Below, piece after piece: positions 10,701 through 18,583 of a stretch of DNA of 64,000 bases; within the stretch, counting starts at the first letter, position 1, and each line of letters starts with the position of its first letter. Origin of the DNA: Deltaproteobacteria bacterium SG8_13 (lineage in GTDB: Bacteria > Desulfobacterota > Desulfobacteria > Desulfobacterales > SG8-13); the NCBI GenBank assembly GCA_001303025.1, contig LJNK01000002.1, forward strand, positions 52,585-116,584, written 5' to 3'. Under the pieces are notes generated by a model, which had not been told where the DNA came from, ran no database searches, and worked only from the letters and a program-made list of their open reading frames with translations. Both the position numbers and the translations under genes were made by a program.

Positions 10701-11126
10701 GCACACCGGAAAGGTGGCCGGCGTGAGGTCGGTTTGGTGCGAAACCCGCAAAATACCGGCGCCTGCCAGCAGCTTGGCCTTGCGGGTGGCTTCGTCCTCA
10801 CTTTCGGTCACCCAGGAAACATGCTCGCGCACGCAGACCATGTGAAAGGCCCGGTAGGGATTGAGACCGGACCGCTGGCAGGCGGCCCGGAAGGTTTTTT
10901 CGTGCATTCGCGGCGAACAGGACGCCACCACCACACGGCTGAGGCTGTGATTGCGGATGTCGGTTTCGATCAGTTCCTGGCCGGGATCGGAGCACATGAA
11001 CAGATAATCGCGGGAGACGATCACGTTGGGCAGGGTTGCCACGTACTCGGCAACCTCCTTGACCCGCACCCGATAGGCGATGTTGATACCGCAATGACAG
11101 ATGTAAAACCCGATTCGTTCAGCCAT
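7743..11126 (-). CDS. HdrA-like flavoprotein with inserted NfnB/GltD-like NAD(P)H oxidoreductase module
   Basis: About 1127 residues from the chosen start. Order: HdrA N-terminal domain with ICHCGINIA (about 9-17); FAD motif GGGIAGM (about 149-155); LDCAACIGTPKM (about 191-202); 4Fe-4S motif CTGCGECEKVCP (about 244-255); then an NfnB/GltD-like insert about 288-740, with CVQTCPAGTNVQGY, CPAPCEKQC, the FAD motif GSGPAGLT and the NAD(P) motif GGGNVAVDAAR; then the HdrA remainder with CIGSRD and a C-terminal ferredoxin pair (CIGCQVCIGLCA, CKGCGSCAGYCP). The insert would let NAD(P)H exchange electrons with the HdrA flavin. I chose the ATG at 11126: GAGCAGGAGG lies 7 bases before it, and it overlaps the previous gene's stop by 8 bases. 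Starts further upstream lack this site. Confidence 0.92.
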   Translation of the reverse strand: MAERIGFYICHCGINIAYRVRVKEVAEYVATLPNVIVSRDYLFMCSDPGQELIETDIRNHSLSRVVVASCSPRMHEKTFRAACQRSGLNPYRAFHMVCVREHVSWVTESEDEATRKAKLLAGAGILRVSHQTDLTPATFPVCTNTLVVGGGIAGMQASLDIAKAGYKAYLVERQPTVGGHMLQYDKTFPTLDCAACIGTPKMVSVGQEPNIELFSYSEVEEVSGFIGNFKATVRQKARFVETSCTGCGECEKVCPVEFPNEWDVGTKKRKAIYRPFPQAVPITYCIDKYDRAACVQTCPAGTNVQGYVALVKVGRYREAVSLILERLPLPGTLGRVCPAPCEKQCRRAEVDSPVAIRELKRFAADQVDLSELPLPEIEDRPEKIAVIGSGPAGLTVAYYLRLKGYRVTIFEALEKLGGMLRVGIPDYRLPQDVLDDEIGYLLRHGIDVQTGVRFGSDLSLEDLRKDGFSAVFLGIGAHDSLAMRIPGEEQADALVDAVTFLREVNLGKKELPGRQVIVIGGGNVAVDAARTARRLGAESVTVVYRRSEQEMPAYPEELEGALEEGIEFSYLTAPVGIQRREGKVTGFECIRTELGEPDASGRRRPVPVEGSEFVIPCDAVIPAIGQKTDTSWVQRLPDLQLTARGTFKVDPHTMQTSIAEVFAAGDAVTGPATVVEAVSAGHKVVAAIDRFLNGGDLESTAAQPQIEPAAETDWKQIPATIEKAARAASTHLDPAYRAANFEEVDTNFSEEAARAEAARCVNCGGCCECKLCVSACEAKAINHVMEDAVEEIEVGSIIVATGFDILDPTPMQPYGYGRYANVFTNLEFERLSNATGPTGGKLLKRDRSDRLKYTDPPESVAILHCIGSRDKNYHEYCSRTCCMYALKYAHLLKDKCGHHTRVYNFYIDMRCFGKGYEEFYKRVQSEGVHMVRGKVARIEEQTDGLLLVTAEDTLSNAMLQIPVEMAVLCTAMEPRADANDTARIFGMSVGSDGFFLEEHPKLEPVSTASSGIFVAGACQGPKDIPDTVAQAKGAAAEALALSSSGQVSVAPMISSIDPDICIGCQVCIGLCAYSAIEFNPLKGVSEVNEAVCKGCGSCAGYCPSGAAKIRHFTDNQIFAEIDGLLAG

Positions 11127-13440
11127 GTAAGGCCTCCTGCTCAACGTCTGTGCTGACAGCTTTCGCCCCATCGGCATCGCCAGTTATTTCCAGCGACCGC
11201 CACAGCAATTCGGCCGCATCCCGAACCACGATTCGATCTTCCACACCGAGCTGCGCCACCGCTTCATTGAGCATGCGGATGCAGTAGGGACAGGCGGTGG
11301 CGATCACACCGGCACCGGTTCCCAGCGCTTCGCGAACCCGCGCCACCCCCAGGCGTTGATCCGGCGGATCAGCGCTCCAGGCACCACCACCGCCGCCACC
11401 GCAGCAGGCACTCTGCTGACGGTTGTTGGGCATCTCCACCAGCGTCAGTCCCGGGATGCTCAGCAGCACACGGCGAGGTGGCTCGTAAATATTTGAATAA
11501 CGTCCCAGGTAGCAGGGGTCGTGATAAGTGACGACCTGCGCAACTTCACGCACGGGCATCAGCCGCTTCTGCGCGATGAGGCGATCGAGAAGCTCGATAC
11601 AGTGTTCGAAACCGACGGAGGCCAGCTCGGCATACCGGGATTGGAACGCGTGCAGGCAATGCGGTGAGGTGGTGAGCACCTTGGCCGCACCGGCACCGGC
11701 AATCAACTCGCTGTTGATGCTGGCCAGCTGCGAACCGAGGTGATCCGCGCCGATGCTGTGGGCCGGATCTCCGCAGCAGCTCTGTTCGGAACCGAACGTC
11801 GCGAATGCCACCCCTGCGATGGCCAGAAGTTTGGCCAGCGCCCTGGCCGCCCCGCGGTTGGACGGGTCATACGCGGTGGTGCAGCAGGTGAACAGGCCGT
11901 ATTCGTGCCCTGCGGTAAAGACAGGGATGTCGAGATCGGCTGCCCACTGCAACCGCTTTTCGCGGCTGCCGCCCCAGGGATTGCCGCGGTGCTGGAGGCT
12001 GTCCAGCGGCCCTTCGAAGCGCTCCGGGACCCAACGGCCGCCGACATCGATCTTTCTGACCGCCTGCATGACGCCGGTGATTTCGATACCGCGCGGACAG
12101 CTCGCCCCGCATGCATTGCAGGTGACGCAGCGCCAGACGGCCTCGTCGACCGACTGCAGCGTACCGGTGCCCGTCGCCAGGTCGCGCACGATCCGGCGCG
12201 GGTTGAAGCCGGAAACCAGGCCCCAGGGGCAGACGCTCGTGCAGGTACCGCACTGCAAGCAGCTTAGAAAGGTTTCCCCAACGGCCGCCACAACTTCGGC
12301 GGGTGCCACACGGGAGGCCGCTGCGGCCTTTTCCCTGACCGTTGTTAGAAACACGGCCAGCGGCCGGTAAAACAGATGGGACCATTTGCCGAAGGGAACC
12401 TCCACCACCAGCATGGGTACGGCCACAGCCAGGTGAACCACGTAACTGACGTAAGTCCCCATCGGCCAACCGGCCAGCCGCACGATGTGCATGAGGATGC
12501 CGGTCAGCGCGGTGGAAAACAGCAGCACCAGAAACAGCCAGTCAGACAGTTCGGAAAAGCGATGGATCGCCTCCTGTTTCTTCAGACGGCTGCGAAACAT
12601 TTCCACGGTGAAAAACAACAATACGGCGGTGGCGTAATAGCCGAACAGGCTGGTAAAATGCCAGCTGCTGTCGTCGACCTGGAACCAGCGGATAAAAACG
12701 ATGACCAGGGTCATCATGGTCAGGTAACCGGTCACCAGCATGAAGTGCTTCAGCCAGCGGCTGCGGTCTTCCCCGCACTGCCGCCAGCGCTTCTGGGTGG
12801 CAAAGTGCAACACAAAGGCTTTGGCCTCGGTGAAATACAGCCGCAAGGGCACCGTTGCACCCCCCAGCACCAGGCGAAACATCCGGGTTGCGTTCGACAG
12901 CAGAAAACCCGACAGGATGGCGGCCATCAGCAGGTCTCCGATCTCGATCCAGGCCACCGGTGCAAACGAATTTACCGACACGCGATCGGTGATGATCGGT
13001 CCGTGAAACAAAACAAACAGAAGGACCACCAATAGCGCCACCGCAACCAGCGCACCGATTTCCCATTTAGCAGAGAGGTAGAACCGCCGCGCCAGGCCGG
13101 TCCAGTCGTACTGAGTGGTCAGCCAGCGCCGGGCGGCCATCATCGTCTCGGCCGGCTCCGCCCCCCGGGGACAGTCCTTGTTGCATTCCCCGCAGTAGTA
13201 GCACAACCAGGGAACCGGGGACTGGAGCAACTTGTCCTTCAATCCGAGCTGCAGATAGCGGTAGATTTTCCGGGGGAATGTATCGGTTCCGGTGGACAGC
13301 GGACACGATGCGCTGCAGATACCGCACTGCATGCAGATTTCCATGTCCCGGGCGCCAAATCGGGCCACATCCCGGTACAGCTGCGGATCGACCGAAGCGA
13401 GGTTCTGCGTATCGGACAATTTCTGTTTTTTTATACCCAT
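11119..13440 (-). CDS. Membrane HdrC-cytochrome b-HdrD fusion protein
   Basis: 773 residues. The N-terminal HdrC-like domain has CMQCGICSASCP and CYYCGECNKDCP. About six membrane helices follow (roughly residues 120-400), resembling the NarI/DsrM/HdrE cytochrome b type. The C-terminal half is HdrD/DsrK-like: CLQCGTCTSVCP, CVTCNACGASCP, and two CCG domains with the signatures EQSCCGDP and SACCGGGGGG. HdrD-type CCG domains hold the special 4Fe-4S site that reduces disulfides or acts on thiols. The protein therefore probably links a membrane quinone pool to the cytoplasmic HdrA proteins encoded just downstream. Having the three parts on one chain is unusual compared with separate HdrE/HdrD or DsrM/DsrK. 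Heme ligands were not assigned with certainty. Confidence 0.9.
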   Translation of the reverse strand: MGIKKQKLSDTQNLASVDPQLYRDVARFGARDMEICMQCGICSASCPLSTGTDTFPRKIYRYLQLGLKDKLLQSPVPWLCYYCGECNKDCPRGAEPAETMMAARRWLTTQYDWTGLARRFYLSAKWEIGALVAVALLVVLLFVLFHGPIITDRVSVNSFAPVAWIEIGDLLMAAILSGFLLSNATRMFRLVLGGATVPLRLYFTEAKAFVLHFATQKRWRQCGEDRSRWLKHFMLVTGYLTMMTLVIVFIRWFQVDDSSWHFTSLFGYYATAVLLFFTVEMFRSRLKKQEAIHRFSELSDWLFLVLLFSTALTGILMHIVRLAGWPMGTYVSYVVHLAVAVPMLVVEVPFGKWSHLFYRPLAVFLTTVREKAAAASRVAPAEVVAAVGETFLSCLQCGTCTSVCPWGLVSGFNPRRIVRDLATGTGTLQSVDEAVWRCVTCNACGASCPRGIEITGVMQAVRKIDVGGRWVPERFEGPLDSLQHRGNPWGGSREKRLQWAADLDIPVFTAGHEYGLFTCCTTAYDPSNRGAARALAKLLAIAGVAFATFGSEQSCCGDPAHSIGADHLGSQLASINSELIAGAGAAKVLTTSPHCLHAFQSRYAELASVGFEHCIELLDRLIAQKRLMPVREVAQVVTYHDPCYLGRYSNIYEPPRRVLLSIPGLTLVEMPNNRQQSACCGGGGGGAWSADPPDQRLGVARVREALGTGAGVIATACPYCIRMLNEAVAQLGVEDRIVVRDAAELLWRSLEITGDADGAKAVSTDVEQEALHG

Positions 13441-13482
13441 TGCGCTCCCGTGCCCGTGCAGCGGATTTTGGATAACCTCTGC

Positions 13483-13887
13483 TTACAGCGCTTCGGCGCT
13501 GTTTTTTTCCGTCAGCCGGTGAACCATTCGCAGCAGCTCGTCGGCCTCCAGCGGCTTGACGAGAAAGCCTTCCGGCTCCGGTAAGCCACGACCAAACGTC
13601 GGGTTTTTAATCTTCTGGTAGTGAAAAAAAGTTTTGCGATCGATGTTCGACAGCATGATCACCGGTATCTGTTTGAAGACCGGATCTTCCTTGAGAGCCT
13701 TGTAGAGCCGGGTCTTGTTGTCCCGGTATTTGATGACGCACATGATCATCAGCGCCGGCATGTCCGCAGCAATTTGATCCAGTTCCACCGCCCCGTTTTC
13801 GAAAATCACCGGATGGTAGCCGGCGCTGTTGAGCAGGTTGGAGAGAAAAATCTGCATCTCCGGATCATCATCGAGTACAAATATCAT
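13483..13887 (-). CDS. Receiver-like protein lacking the phospho-acceptor aspartate
   Basis: About 134 residues, a single receiver-type domain without an output domain. It keeps the acidic pocket (FVLDDDPEM) and the C-terminal Lys (FLVKPLEAD). At the end of the third strand, where receivers have Asp, the sequence reads LMIMCVIKYRDN, with Cys in the expected place. It may be a phosphorylation-independent adaptor, or it may use a shifted acidic residue. I chose ATG 13887, which begins directly with the first strand; an upstream in-frame start adds 34 unlike residues. It is the first gene of the minus-strand Hdr operon, 42 bases before the membrane HdrCED-like gene. Confidence 0.82.
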   Translation of the reverse strand: MIFVLDDDPEMQIFLSNLLNSAGYHPVIFENGAVELDQIAADMPALMIMCVIKYRDNKTRLYKALKEDPVFKQIPVIMLSNIDRKTFFHYQKIKNPTFGRGLPEPEGFLVKPLEADELLRMVHRLTEKNSAEAL

Positions 13888-13968
13888 TTTTCTTGCCGGA
13901 TCCGCTGGCACGCCGCCTGTCCTTCTGGTGTGGTTGGTGAAACAGGATGATGGATACCAACCGGAAAG

Positions 13969-13984
13969 AGCATCAAATATGCCA
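13969..13984 (-). promoter_or_regulatory. Candidate sigma-54 promoter of the Hdr operon
   Basis: Read on the minus strand the site is TGGCATATTTGATGCT. The invariant GG of the -24 box and GC of the -12 box are separated by exactly 10 bases, as in the consensus TGGCAC-N5-TTGCA. Transcription would start near 13958, about 70 bases before the first gene. The match is by eye, without a score. Confidence 0.5.
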
Positions 13985-14079
13985 GTCACCGGTGATGCGT
14001 AATATATTGTTTAGTTTCAATAAGTTAATTCGAAAATTATTGGAGAAAACGATGACCCCAGATGATGCGTTCAGGCGTT

Positions 14080-14102
14080 GATTGCAACATATGGTTGCAA
14101 TC
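14080..14102. promoter_or_regulatory. Inverted repeat, putative activator site 1
   Basis: Perfect inverted repeat with 9-base arms, GATTGCAAC and GTTGCAATC, around a 5-base spacer. Its centre is about 133 bases upstream of the proposed Hdr start and about 283 upstream of the proposed cooS start. No rho-independent T tract follows, so an operator or enhancer is more likely than a terminator. Confidence 0.55.
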
Positions 14103-14139
14103 TATAGGTATAAGGAACGAGATTTCAATCTCTTATATC

Positions 14140-14168
14140 TGCAACATGGCCATGCAACAATTGTTGCA
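14140..14168. promoter_or_regulatory. Overlapping palindromes, putative activator site 2
   Basis: The perfect 16-base palindrome TGCAACAATTGTTGCA lies at 14153-14168. A further TGCAAC half-site at 14140 and the palindrome CATGGCCATG at 14145-14154 overlap it. The half-site TGCAAC is the same as in site 1. Confidence 0.55.
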
Positions 14169-14276
14169 CTGAGAGGCAAAGAAGTACGGGGGTGGCCTCC
14201 GAATCGCGAGCAATGATTTTCCCCTTCCAGTTTGCCAAACGTGCAAAAAACAAAATGCCCCGCAATTACGAGTGGT

Positions 14277-14304
14277 TGCAAAATATGCTCTGCCCTATTT
14301 TGCA
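14277..14304. promoter_or_regulatory. Inverted repeat, putative activator site 3
   Basis: Perfect 9-base arms TGCAAAATA and TATTTTGCA separated by 10 bases. It shares the TGCAA core with sites 1 and 2 and is centred about 84 bases upstream of the proposed cooS transcription start. Confidence 0.45.
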
Positions 14305-14346
14305 CATTCTACCGTGATGGTGTCCCGGCTATATCGATGGTCTCAC

Positions 14347-14362
14347 AGGCATTAAATTTGCA
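14347..14362 (+). promoter_or_regulatory. Candidate sigma-54 promoter of cooS
   Basis: Sequence AGGCATTAAATTTGCA. GG at 14348-14349 and GC at 14360-14361 are 10 bases apart, and the -12 half (TTTGCA) matches the consensus well. The predicted start is near 14374, giving a leader of about 150 bases before cooS. A sigma-54 activator gene lies just beyond cooS. Confidence 0.5.
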
Positions 14363-14525
14363 TTCCGGTGATCAGGTCGCGGCCAGCTCGAAACTGAATC
14401 CCATTTAGGGTGAATAAACGCACTATTGAAGCTGGGGAAAAAACCGCATAGGTCCGGTTCGTGTCGATACCCGGCAGTGAATATTCACAAATTCCCTGTA
14501 ACGCAGACGAAGGAGGAAAGAAGAG

Positions 14526-16595
14526 ATGGAGGTGATGAAAGAAGGCGCAGGAACCCAATTGCAGAAGGAATCCAAACCAGCCACCCAACCTACCCGGAAA
14601 CGAAAACTGGCAGATCCGGCGCAAGCCACAATCGACGAAGCGACGCAGTTGATGCTGGAGCGAGCCCATGAGCTCGACATCGACACCGTTTTCGACAGGG
14701 CTGAAAACATGAAGCCCTGCAATATCGGCACCCAGGGGACCTGCTGCAAGAATTGCGGGATGGGACCGTGCCGGCTTCCGCTTCCAAAATCCGGTATCGA
14801 AGGCGATGATGAGCGCAAGGGGCTGTGCGGTGCAACACCCAACACGATCGCTGCACGCAATTTTCTCAGAATGATTGCCAGCGGAGCAGCCGCCCATTCG
14901 GATCACGGCCGCTGTGTAGCAGAGGTATTTTTGGCAGCTGCAAAAAAGCAAACCGAAGACTACAAAATAAAAGACCCATTGAAGCTGCTGGCCATCGCAC
15001 CCCACTTCAGGGTGGACACCACCGTTGAGGTCGATGGAGAGGTGGTTGATCGAAAGCTCGATGAGATTGCGGTCGAAGTCGCCGAAAAAGCCTTAAACGA
15101 GTGGGGCAAAGCCGAAGGGGAACTGCTGTATCTGCAGCGCGCCCCCAAACCCTTGTATGAAAAATGGAAGAAAACCGGTGTACTGCCCCGCAACATCGAC
15201 AGGGAAATCGTGGAGATCATGCACCGCACCCATATCGGCGTCGACCAGGACTATAAAAACCTGATGAAACAGGGCACCCGCGCCGCTATTGCCGACGGGT
15301 GGGGCGGATCGATGCTGGCTACCGACCTGCAGGATGTCCTTTTCGGAACTCCCTATCCGCTGCAGTCCGAGGCCAATCTCGGCGTATTAAAAGAAGAATA
15401 TGTCAACATTATCATCCACGGTCATGAACCGGTGCTCTCCGAAATGCTGGTAACGGTGGCGCAACACAAAGAGTTGCAGGATTATTCCAAATCGAAAGGC
15501 GCCAAGGGAATTCAGCTGGCCGGCATTTGCTGTACCGCCAACGAGGTGCTGCAACGACACGGGGTGCCGCTCTGCGGAACCTTTTTGCAGCAAGAGCTGG
15601 CCATCATTACCGGTGCGTGCGATGCGATGGTGGTGGACATCCAGTGCATCTTTCAGAACATCGCCAATGTGGCCAAATGCTTCCATACCAAAATCATCAC
15701 CACCCACCCGATAGCCAAAATGGAACAGGACAACGTGATCCACATCGAATTTGACGAGCATAACGCGCTCGATGATGCCGTCAAAATTATCATGATCGCT
15801 ATCGATAATTTTACAAACCGCAAAGCGGAAGTGATGATACCGCCGCAAAAGGCACCACAGGTTGCCGGCTTCGGTGTAGAAGCGATCGAATATCATCTGG
15901 GGGGAATATTTCGCGGCTCGTACGTTCCTTTAAACGACAATATCATCAACGGTCGCATCCGAGGAATCGGCGGTGTGGTCGGCTGCAACAACGCCCGGAC
16001 CAAACACAATGACGGTCACATCACGGTGGTCAAAGAACTCATCAAAAACGATGTCATCGTGCTGACCACCGGCTGTAACGGGATCGCATGCGCCATGGCA
16101 GGCCTGCTGACACCCGAGTCGGCAGCAGTCCACTGCGGCCCCGGACTGGCAGAGGTCTGTGAAACCGTGGGCATCCCGCCGGTTCTGCACATGGGCTCCT
16201 GCGTGGACAACAGCCGAATTCTTCTCGCAGCCACAGAGGTTGTCAAGGCCGGAGGCCTGGGAACCGATATCTGCGACCTGCCTGCCGCAGGCAGCGCTCC
16301 GGAGTGGATGAGTGAAAAAGCCATCAGCATCGGTCAATATTTCGTGGCTTCCGGGGTGTATACCGTGTTCGGTGTCGGCCTGCCGGTATCAGGTGCACCC
16401 GTGTTTCAGAAGTACCTGTTTGAGGAGTTCGAGAAACTCTACGGTGGGATGTGGGATCTGGAAGTTGATCCGGTCAAGCATGCCCGCAAAATGATCGCCC
16501 ATATCGACAAAAAACGCCATGCGCTCGGTATCGACAAGGCCCGGGAGAGAATTCTGGTGGATATGGCCACCCGCCGGGAGATGGCTTCCGCCTGA
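14526..16595 (+). CDS. cooS: Anaerobic carbon monoxide dehydrogenase, Ni-Fe catalytic subunit
   Basis: 689 residues. Catalyses CO + H2O = CO2 + 2 electrons + 2 protons in the cytoplasm. The N-terminal B/D-cluster cysteines are clear (CNIGTQGTCCKNCGMGPCRL, about residues 65-84). C-cluster region signatures follow, including GICCTANE, VVGCNN, LTTGCNGIACAMAG and HMGSCVDNSR. The first 40 or so residues, rich in Lys and Gln, extend beyond the usual CooS start. An AGGAGG site lies about 9 bases before ATG. No cooC, cooF, hydrogenase or acetyl-CoA synthase gene is next to it, so its electron acceptor and nickel-insertion partner must be encoded elsewhere. The nearby Hdr operon, divergently transcribed, is a candidate partner. 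Confidence 0.97.
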   Translation: MEVMKEGAGTQLQKESKPATQPTRKRKLADPAQATIDEATQLMLERAHELDIDTVFDRAENMKPCNIGTQGTCCKNCGMGPCRLPLPKSGIEGDDERKGLCGATPNTIAARNFLRMIASGAAAHSDHGRCVAEVFLAAAKKQTEDYKIKDPLKLLAIAPHFRVDTTVEVDGEVVDRKLDEIAVEVAEKALNEWGKAEGELLYLQRAPKPLYEKWKKTGVLPRNIDREIVEIMHRTHIGVDQDYKNLMKQGTRAAIADGWGGSMLATDLQDVLFGTPYPLQSEANLGVLKEEYVNIIIHGHEPVLSEMLVTVAQHKELQDYSKSKGAKGIQLAGICCTANEVLQRHGVPLCGTFLQQELAIITGACDAMVVDIQCIFQNIANVAKCFHTKIITTHPIAKMEQDNVIHIEFDEHNALDDAVKIIMIAIDNFTNRKAEVMIPPQKAPQVAGFGVEAIEYHLGGIFRGSYVPLNDNIINGRIRGIGGVVGCNNARTKHNDGHITVVKELIKNDVIVLTTGCNGIACAMAGLLTPESAAVHCGPGLAEVCETVGIPPVLHMGSCVDNSRILLAATEVVKAGGLGTDICDLPAAGSAPEWMSEKAISIGQYFVASGVYTVFGVGLPVSGAPVFQKYLFEEFEKLYGGMWDLEVDPVKHARKMIAHIDKKRHALGIDKARERILVDMATRREMASA

Positions 16596-16833
16596 GGCAC
16601 GAATAAACGGTTATCACTATTTCAGGGGCATGATTTCTACCCACCCTGTTAATCGGAGCATGGGCGGTGGTGTTAAAAAACGGAAGCCGCCGTCCGTGCC
16701 CCGAAACACCCCGTGACACCACGGATTCCTTCACTGCTTTCCATTCGCATCAGCAACAACTTCTCCACTGGCGAAATGCGTCATTCGTTCCTAGCTTTCG
16801 CCACTGCTTCATCACCAGAGACTTCCGTCTAAA

Positions 16834-18573
16834 CTACGAAGGCGTGAGATTGTATTTCTTCATCTTGCGCCACAAGGTGGTTCGATCGATCCCCAGTTCT
16901 CGGGCGGCATTCTGCCGGTGCCAGTGGTGCTTGCTAAGGACGCGGTGCAGCAGGTCCGCCTCCGCTATTGCTGCACTTTTTTCGTTGGTTGGCATCGCGG
17001 TAAGCTGCCGGCGGTAAACGGGACGGTGCTGCAAAAAATCGGGAAGGTGTCGTGGTTCGATAACGTCTTCGCTGCAGATAATCAGGGCATGCTCGAGGAT
17101 GTTCTCCAGCTCGCGGACGTTTCCGGGATAGTCATGGTTGAGCAGCAGTTCCATAGCCGCTTCCGAAATGGCCAGACGCCGATTGTCTCTGGCGGCACAC
17201 AACTTGCGCAGGATATGGTGAATCAGCAAGGGCAAATCGATTCGGCGGTCCTTTACGTCGGGCAGCTGAATCCGGAACACATTTAGCCGGTAGTACAGAT
17301 CTTTGCGGAAGCCTCTTTTTGCCACCAGATTTTCCAAGTCCTGATTGGTGGCCGACAGGATCCGGACGTCGACCTTCTGGGTATGGCGGCTTCCCAGCGG
17401 GTAGAATTCCTTATCTTCCAGCACCCGAAGCAGTTTGGCCTGCAGCGATAACGGCAGGTCGCCGATTTCGTCCAGAAAGATCGTTCCCCCGTCGGCTTCG
17501 TTGAATCTTCCGGGCTTGTCCCGACCAGCGCCGGTAAACGCGCCTTTGACATAACCGAACATTTCGGACTCAAGAAGATTGTCGGGAATGGCCGCGCAGT
17601 TGACTTTGACCAGTTGCCTGGTCGCCCGGCGGCTGATGGAATGAATCACCTTTGCCAGCAAGTCTTTACCGGTGCCGGTGGCCCCTTCGATGAGCACTGT
17701 CGCATCGGTGGCGGCCACCACGTTGACCGTTTCGAAAATCTGCTGCATGGTCGGATCCTTGCCGATCATGTCCTGAAAGGTATAACGCTCGCTGATGGCC
17801 TGATTGAGCTGCCGCACCAGGGTGAGATCATGAAAGGTCGCCAGCCCGCCGATGATGGTCCCCTTTTCATTGCGAAGTGCCATGTAATTTGCGCGGATCG
17901 GTATAGTTTCACCGTTCTTGGTGATCATTTTCCCCTGCCGGCTGGTGCGCGCCGAGCCATCGGCGATCGATTCTTTCAGAAGACACAGATCGTGGGAAGC
18001 GACCCCTTCGAAAATGGCCGAACAGGGTTCACCGATCACCTGGCGCCGGTTGAAACCCGATATCTTTTCGGCCTCGTGGTTGAAAAAGGTGATATACCCT
18101 CCGCGGTTTACGGTGAAAATCCCCACGTCGAGGTTGTCGAGGATAATCTTCAGGTTGCGCTCTTCGTAGTGGATGCGGTTGACCAGGTCGGCAATCGGGG
18201 AGTGATCCTGCAGGATGGTCAGGCAGCCGGCCACCCGCCGTTGGCTGTCGTATACCGGTGTTGCCAGCCGGGTGAGCAGATGGCGGGTTTGCTCCTCGTT
18301 ACAGAAATCGATTTCCGGTTCTTCGGCAGCCGGCTCGTTTTCATTGCGCAGCAGGCACTGCACCATACATGGAACGCCGGTGAAAACTTCGCGGCAATCG
18401 CGGCCCTCGACTTCTTTTTCTTTGAATCCCATCAGGGCCTGGGCCGTAAAGTTCATTTCCGATATGCGGTGATGGCTGTTGACCGTAAACGCACCGATGT
18501 TCAGCTCGTCGAGCAGCTCCAGCCACTGGTGGCACATGACCGTCAGGGCACTATGTTCGTCGTTTTCTCTCAT
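16834..18573 (-). CDS. Sigma-54-dependent activator, PAS-PAS-AAA+-Fis
   Basis: 579 residues from the chosen start. Two PAS domains (about 10-115 and 130-245) precede the AAA+ domain with Walker A GATGTGKD and the sigma-54 contact loop GAFTGA. A C-terminal Fis-type helix-turn-helix ends the protein ([19 protein letters not shown]). There is no receiver domain, so the PAS domains probably sense the signal. Both contain cysteine groups: [14 protein letters not shown] in the first, and CSAIF with a later Cys in the second. ATG 18573 is 10 bases after the upstream kinase stop, and in-frame residues further upstream are kinase-gene shadow. The gene converges on cooS, and it may act at the TGCAA repeats upstream of cooS. 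Confidence 0.93.
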   Translation of the reverse strand: MRENDEHSALTVMCHQWLELLDELNIGAFTVNSHHRISEMNFTAQALMGFKEKEVEGRDCREVFTGVPCMVQCLLRNENEPAAEEPEIDFCNEEQTRHLLTRLATPVYDSQRRVAGCLTILQDHSPIADLVNRIHYEERNLKIILDNLDVGIFTVNRGGYITFFNHEAEKISGFNRRQVIGEPCSAIFEGVASHDLCLLKESIADGSARTSRQGKMITKNGETIPIRANYMALRNEKGTIIGGLATFHDLTLVRQLNQAISERYTFQDMIGKDPTMQQIFETVNVVAATDATVLIEGATGTGKDLLAKVIHSISRRATRQLVKVNCAAIPDNLLESEMFGYVKGAFTGAGRDKPGRFNEADGGTIFLDEIGDLPLSLQAKLLRVLEDKEFYPLGSRHTQKVDVRILSATNQDLENLVAKRGFRKDLYYRLNVFRIQLPDVKDRRIDLPLLIHHILRKLCAARDNRRLAISEAAMELLLNHDYPGNVRELENILEHALIICSEDVIEPRHLPDFLQHRPVYRRQLTAMPTNEKSAAIAEADLLHRVLSKHHWHRQNAARELGIDRTTLWRKMKKYNLTPS

Positions 18574-18583
18574 CGCTTCGTTT

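Larger units (their letters stand above)
13888..14525. other. Divergent regulatory intergenic region between Hdr operon and cooS
   Basis: About 640 bases without a credible gene. It is AT-richer than its neighbours, notably around 13990-14045. It holds two candidate sigma-54 promoters pointing outwards (see 13969-13984 and 14347-14362) and three inverted repeats built on TGCAA (14080-14102, 14140-14168, 14277-14304). A short extra inverted repeat GAGATT-TC-AATCTC lies at 14119-14132. The layout fits activator binding sites shared by two divergent sigma-54 promoters. Confidence 0.6.

Noticed and set aside
13906..13920. TGGCACG on the plus strand resembling a sigma-54 -24 box
   Set aside because: The -12 position reads GT instead of GC, and the site points away from any start at a suitable distance.
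14102..14305. 67-codon minus-strand reading in the cooS upstream region
   Set aside because: It overlaps the inverted repeats, has no ribosome site, and its composition is not protein-like.
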